Origin: Thermodesulfobacteriaceae bacterium UBA6232
GTDB taxonomy: Bacteria > Desulfobacterota > Thermodesulfobacteria > Thermodesulfobacteriales > Thermodesulfobacteriaceae
Length of the DNA: 52,995 nt
Assembly: GCA_002441555.1 (NCBI GenBank)
Contig: DJWK01000037.1
Span: forward strand, 1-52,995
Direction of reading: 5' to 3'
Both the position numbers and the translations under genes were made by a program. Positions 49,633 through 52,995 of this stretch are shown piece after piece (positions within the stretch are counted from its first letter, which is position 1; every line of letters begins with the position of its first letter). The notes under the pieces were generated by a model. The model was given only the letters and a program-made list of their open reading frames with translations. It had not been told where the DNA came from and did no database searches.

Positions 49633-50906
49633 AGGGATTTAACTTTTAAAGTAAAGCCAATTTTTTCTAAAACTTCAACTTTAGCTCCCTCTGGAATTTC
49701 CTCATCGGAAATTGCATGCCAGATCTCGCCTTCAACAAAGACCCTTCCTCCCTTTTTGGTAATTTTAGTTAGGGCTTTGCCTTTTTTTCCTATGAGACCC
49801 TCGGTTCCAGAAACTGGTTTTTTTCTCATGGTTTTCACAGCAAGATAGGTTATAGCTCCAAAGAGTATGGCAAAGGTTATAACTACTGTGATTAAAAAGG
49901 GTTGATAGACCCTTAAACTTGGCGGATTCTGACCAAAAAGAAGAAGAGAGCCAAGAAGAAGGGAAATAATTCCTCCCAGAGTCAAGAGGCCATGAGAAGT
50001 AATCTGTGTCTCAAGAAAGAACAAAAGGCCTGCTAAAAGGATTAGGGCAAGACCTGCATAATTCATGGGAATAATACTTAAGCCGAGAAAGGCAAGAATA
50101 AGACAGATAGCACCGAAAACTCCTGGAAAAATGGCTCCTGGATGGGAGAGCTCAAAATAAAGCCCAAGAAGACCAAGCATAAGAAGAAAATATACCAAAT
50201 TGGGATTGGCAAGAATTTTAAAAAATCTTGTTTTTAAATCTTCCTTTATTTCTTCAAGGGGATAGCCTTTAAGCTCAAGGATTATTTCTTTATCTTTGAC
50301 TTTAATTTTTCTTCCGTGAGCTTTATTTATGAGATCTTCAAGATCTTTGGCAATAATTTCAATTACTCCGAGTGAGAGGGCCTCTTTTTCGGTAATACTT
50401 TTACTTTTTTTAACAGCAAGTTCTGCAAATTCAGGATTTCTACCCCTTGTTTCAGCAAGACTTCTTGCCCAACTTGCAAGGTCATTAGCGATTTTTTCAA
50501 GCATTTTAGAGTCAGCCTTTCCTGTTAATTCTACAGGATGGGCTGCTCCTATATGAGTGGAAGGTGCCATAGCTGCAAGATGACTTGCAAGCACAATAAA
50601 AACCCCTGCTGAAGCAGCTCTTGCCCCCTGAGGACTAACATAAACAATAATGGGAATAGAACTTTGCAAAAATTCCTTCACAATTTCACGAGTTGAATCC
50701 ACAAGCCCTCCAGGGGTATCAAGTTGAATAATAAGGGCCTTTCCCTTTTTTTCTTCCGCATAGTGTAAAGCATAATTGATAAAATTTGCCGTAACCGGAG
50801 TTATAGCTGAATCAGCTTTAATAAAATAAATTTTTTGGGCATAAGCCCTGGGTAAGGAAAAAATCAATACGAATAAAAGAAATTTAATGGCTAAAAATTT
50901 CCTCAT
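49629..50906 (-). CDS. NfeD1b-type membrane serine protease
   Basis: A 425-residue protein with a signal peptide (about 1-23, ending YAQK). A ClpP/SppA-fold protease domain follows, with LDTPGGLVDSTREIV, then GARAASAGVFIVLAS containing the likely catalytic Ser. The dyad Lys is probably in the following helical region near KSKSITEKEA. Four to five membrane helices follow (about 235-365), and a C-terminal OB-fold NfeD domain has GLIGKKGKAL and GEIWHAISDE. Relatives cleave or organise membrane proteins with stomatin-like partners; no stomatin gene is next to it. It overlaps the upstream UDG gene by 23 bases. Confidence 0.88.
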   Translation of the reverse strand: MRKFLAIKFLLFVLIFSLPRAYAQKIYFIKADSAITPVTANFINYALHYAEEKKGKALIIQLDTPGGLVDSTREIVKEFLQSSIPIIVYVSPQGARAASAGVFIVLASHLAAMAPSTHIGAAHPVELTGKADSKMLEKIANDLASWARSLAETRGRNPEFAELAVKKSKSITEKEALSLGVIEIIAKDLEDLINKAHGRKIKVKDKEIILELKGYPLEEIKEDLKTRFFKILANPNLVYFLLMLGLLGLYFELSHPGAIFPGVFGAICLILAFLGLSIIPMNYAGLALILLAGLLFFLETQITSHGLLTLGGIISLLLGSLLLFGQNPPSLRVYQPFLITVVITFAILFGAITYLAVKTMRKKPVSGTEGLIGKKGKALTKITKKGGRVFVEGEIWHAISDEEIPEGAKVEVLEKIGFTLKVKSL

Positions 50907-51585
50907 AAAGCCTCTTAAAGGTTTTTAAGTCTTCCCAGATAAGCCTCTTTACCGAAGGGTTTTTTAGCATATAAGAGGGGTGATAAGTGAAGATAATAAG
51001 ACTCTCTTTATAAGTAAAGGGTTTTCCCCTTATTGCGGAAAAGGTATCAGGTTTTTCCATGAAGACTTTGGGAGGGATGAAGCCAAGGGCAAGGATTAGC
51101 TTAGGTTTTAATAGCTTGATTTCTTTTAATAAATACTTTTTGCAAGCCTCTATTTCTTCCTCTTCAGGAATTCTTCCAGCTGGAGGCTTACATTTAACGG
51201 CAAGACTTATATAAAAATCCTCTTTCCTTAAGCCAATGCTTAAAAGCATTTTTTGAAGGATTTCCTTTATGGAGCTTGAAAAGGGTCTTCCGTAATAATC
51301 ATCGTCCCTATCAGGGAAGTCTCCTATGAGCATAAGTTTTTTGTTTTCGTAGGAAGTATCAAGAACAGGCCGTTTCCTTATGCGATAAAGCCTACAGTCT
51401 TCACATTTGGAAATTTTTTCAAAAAGGGCCTCAAGTGTGTCCCCAGTAATTTTCTCTCCTTGTTTAAAGAGAACCCCCAACTCCTTGCTAAAGGGAATTT
51501 CAGAAATTCCAAGATTTTCAAGATAGAGAAAATAACTTTTTAAAATTTCAAATAGATTAGTTTGTGCTTTTTGATTTTCCTTCAT
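50884..51585 (-). CDS. Uracil-DNA glycosylase, family 4-like (Fe-S)
   Basis: Removes uracil from DNA, important where cytosine deaminates at high temperature. The 233-residue protein has a CxxC pair (CEDC) near residue 58. Later cysteines in VKCKPPAGR and EAC suit the 4Fe-4S cluster. Motif A is LIGDFPDRDDDYYGRPF, in place of the usual GEAPGxxED. Motif B is TYHPSYMLKNP. The altered motif A means specificity may differ. It is the first gene of a two-gene leftward unit with nfeD. Confidence 0.8.
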   Translation of the reverse strand: MKENQKAQTNLFEILKSYFLYLENLGISEIPFSKELGVLFKQGEKITGDTLEALFEKISKCEDCRLYRIRKRPVLDTSYENKKLMLIGDFPDRDDDYYGRPFSSSIKEILQKMLLSIGLRKEDFYISLAVKCKPPAGRIPEEEEIEACKKYLLKEIKLLKPKLILALGFIPPKVFMEKPDTFSAIRGKPFTYKESLIIFTYHPSYMLKNPSVKRLIWEDLKTFKRLYEEIFSH

Positions 51586-51638
51586 GATTATTAATTTAAA
51601 GGCATTTTATATAACTGTAAAGGGTAAAAAATAAATTC

Positions 51639-51667
51639 TTGTGAGGAAAGAAAAATTAGGGTAAGAT
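51639..51667 (+). promoter_or_regulatory. Candidate sigma-70-type promoter for the aminotransferase gene
   Basis: TTGTGA, 17 bases, then TAAGAT, 32 bases before the ATG, which has a strong AGGAGGAGG site. Confidence 0.45.
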
Positions 51668-51699
51668 TGCATTAAAAAATTTGCAGGAGGAGGATAAAA

Positions 51700-52848
51700 A
51701 TGGAATATTTAGGAAAGAGATATTTATTTACTCCAGGGCCTGTTTCTGTATCTCCCAAGGTTCTTTTAACTCAGGCTCAGCCGATGACCCATCATCGTTT
51801 GCCAGAGTTTTCTGAAATTTTAAAGGAAATAAGAGAAAATTTGAAATATCTTTTTCAAACCAGAAAGGAGGTTTATTTTTTTGCCTCTTCCGGAACAGGG
51901 GCTATGGAAGCAGCCATTGTTAATCTTTTTTCTCCGGGAGATAAAGTAATTGTTGTTGAAGGAGGAAAATTCGGTGAGCGCTGGAGAGAACTAGCAGAGA
52001 CCTATGGCTTAACCCCTGTGGTAATTAAGGTAGAATGGGGAAAAGCTGTAAAAACAGAAGAGGTTGAGAGAACCCTTAAGGCCCATCCTGATGCCAAGGC
52101 CATTTTAATTCAGGCCTGTGAAACCTCAACAGGAGTGAAACATCCCGTTCATGAAATAGCGAGCTTAACAAGGGAAAGGGAAACCCTTCTTGTGGTTGAT
52201 GCCATTACTGCCCTTGGGGTTTATCCTTTGCCTATGGATGAACTCGGTCTTGATGTGGTAATTACAGGCTCTCAAAAAGCCTTAAGTCTTCCACCAGGTC
52301 TTTCCTTTATTGCCTTTTCAGATAAAGCCCTTAATATGTCAAAAAATTCAAGGCTCCCTAAGTATTACTTTAATCTTCAAAAGGAGAAAAATGCTTATGA
52401 AAAGGATACTACTGCTTTTACTCCAGCGGTATCCCTTTTACTCGGTTTAAGAGAGATGCTAAGAAGAATCAGAGAGCTTGGTCTTGAGAGAATTTTTAAG
52501 CACTGTGAGGCTTTATCTCTTGCTTGCAGAGAAGCTGTTAAAGCCCTTGGGCTTGAAATTTTTCCAGAGGTTCCGGCAGAATCCTTAACAGTTGTTAAAT
52601 CTCCTGAAGGGCTTAATACCGGTGAATTTTTAAAGTTTTTAAGGGATAATTGGGGAATTGTATTTGCTGGAGGTCAGGGTGAACTAAAAGGAAAGATCTT
52701 TAGAATAACCCATATGGGAGATCAATCTCCCTTTGATTTAATGGTTGCCCTATCAGCCCTTGAGATGGGATTAAAGAAATTCGGAATTAGAGTGCTTCTT
52801 GGTGAAGGGTTAAAAGCTGCTGAGGAGGTTTTAGAGAAATATCTGTAA
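51700..52848 (+). CDS. Class V aminotransferase (serine/alanine-glyoxylate type)
   Basis: PLP-dependent aminotransferase of 382 residues. It starts YLFTPGPVSVSPKVL and has ASSGTGAMEAAIVNL for PLP-phosphate binding, QACETSTGV, and the VVDAITALG Asp. The Schiff-base Lys is in TGSQKALSLPPGL. The pattern matches serine-pyruvate/alanine-glyoxylate aminotransferases, and similar enzymes often work with serine biosynthesis. No serA is visible inside the window, since the sequence ends soon after. The substrate is not proven. Confidence 0.88.
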   Translation: MEYLGKRYLFTPGPVSVSPKVLLTQAQPMTHHRLPEFSEILKEIRENLKYLFQTRKEVYFFASSGTGAMEAAIVNLFSPGDKVIVVEGGKFGERWRELAETYGLTPVVIKVEWGKAVKTEEVERTLKAHPDAKAILIQACETSTGVKHPVHEIASLTRERETLLVVDAITALGVYPLPMDELGLDVVITGSQKALSLPPGLSFIAFSDKALNMSKNSRLPKYYFNLQKEKNAYEKDTTAFTPAVSLLLGLREMLRRIRELGLERIFKHCEALSLACREAVKALGLEIFPEVPAESLTVVKSPEGLNTGEFLKFLRDNWGIVFAGGQGELKGKIFRITHMGDQSPFDLMVALSALEMGLKKFGIRVLLGEGLKAAEEVLEKYL

Positions 52849-52874
52849 AAGGTTGATCTGTTATTTCTAAAAGC

Positions 52875-52908
52875 ATGTCACACCTTTTTACCAGTTTGAA
52901 ATGTCACA
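52875..52908. repeat. ATGTCACA direct repeat, possible IS end
   Basis: ATGTCACA occurs at 52875-52882 and again at 52901-52908, 26 bases apart. It lies at and inside the end of the likely transposase reading frame. Such internal repeats are common near insertion-sequence termini as transposase-binding sites. The other end of the element lies outside the window. Confidence 0.4.
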
Positions 52909-52994
52909 TCTTTCTTTTTAACTTTCCATCCCTTTCTCCAAGGATGATCCGGTGAAGGTTTTTTTACCTCCTTATCTTCCAAAAGCTCCCTCTT
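52878..52994 (-). CDS. Probable transposase, C-terminal end (partial)
   Basis: An open frame enters from the right edge on the minus strand and encodes 38 residues before a TGA at 52880-52878. It contains KKPSPDHPWRKGWK. A PSPDHPWR-type ending is familiar from rve-domain transposases of insertion sequences. The rest is outside the window. The call rests on one short motif plus the repeats beside it. Confidence 0.45.
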   Translation of the reverse strand, partial: KRELLEDKEVKKPSPDHPWRKGWKVKKKDVTFQTGKKV

Positions 52995-52995
52995 A

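Overview
The window is a gene-dense, AT-rich bacterial chromosome segment. Arginine is mostly encoded by AGA/AGG, and gene products are lysine- and glutamate-rich. The gene set points to an anaerobic, flagellated, Gram-negative, probably thermophilic sulfur-metabolising bacterium. The main evidence is DsrC with its two C-terminal cysteines, AhbC of the siroheme-dependent heme pathway, a partial RACo-type corrinoid-protein activator, a TonB-dependent receptor, AsmA and SPOR proteins, and flagellar and pilus motor genes. A low-GC member of the Thermodesulfobacteria (Thermodesulfobacterium/Caldimicrobium-like) is my best guess; this is inference from gene content, not from a search.

Layout. 1-6.3 kb: end of a RACo-like gene, der, then a leftward pilZ-like-motA-motB operon behind a strong sigma-28-type promoter, then ppaC and nadC. 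6.4-17.4 kb: a long rightward run, grpE-dnaK-pdxA-asmA-like-rluA-like-cooT-small Cys protein-argS-SPOR-GNAT. 17.4-19 kb: dsrC, comEA-like, HAD. 19-24.8 kb: a TonB receptor with an operator-like palindrome on its promoter, a hyuAB pair, and ssrA (tmRNA) on the minus strand, whose 3' end overlaps the end of hyuB. 24.8-31.3 kb: a 426-bp gene-free stretch rich in palindromes, then fliK-flgD and two hook-type genes. 31.4-35.3 kb: a polyprenyl diphosphate synthase and a HAD gene, convergent with a RecB/AddA-like helicase that lacks a nuclease domain. 35.4-44.7 kb: pilT-pilU-like-unknown-galU-priA, then a ClpX-like ATPase, a degenerate receiver protein and ahbC. 44.9-49.6 kb: an IMP cyclohydrolase-only purH, aroD-aroE-aroA-aroK, cheX and a thioesterase. 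49.6-52.9 kb: a leftward UDG-nfeD pair and a rightward class V aminotransferase. The right edge looks like the end of an insertion sequence.

Genes are packed with short overlaps, including convergent 3' overlaps. Several sigma-70-like promoters share a TTGAxx/16-bp/TATAAT-like layout. The flagellar genes carry sigma-28-like promoters instead.

The most interesting candidate system is the ClpX-like ATPase. It has no zinc-binding domain and has a long C-terminal extension. One base downstream is a 118-residue receiver-fold protein in which the phosphoacceptor Asp, the acidic pair, the Thr and the Lys are all replaced. The arrangement resembles ClpXP with a dedicated adaptor such as CpdR or RssB. 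Other unusual points are the dsrC terminator lying inside the signal-peptide codons of the comEA-like gene, the hyuB/tmRNA overlap, a PilZ protein with a helical insertion, and a probable leaderless gene.
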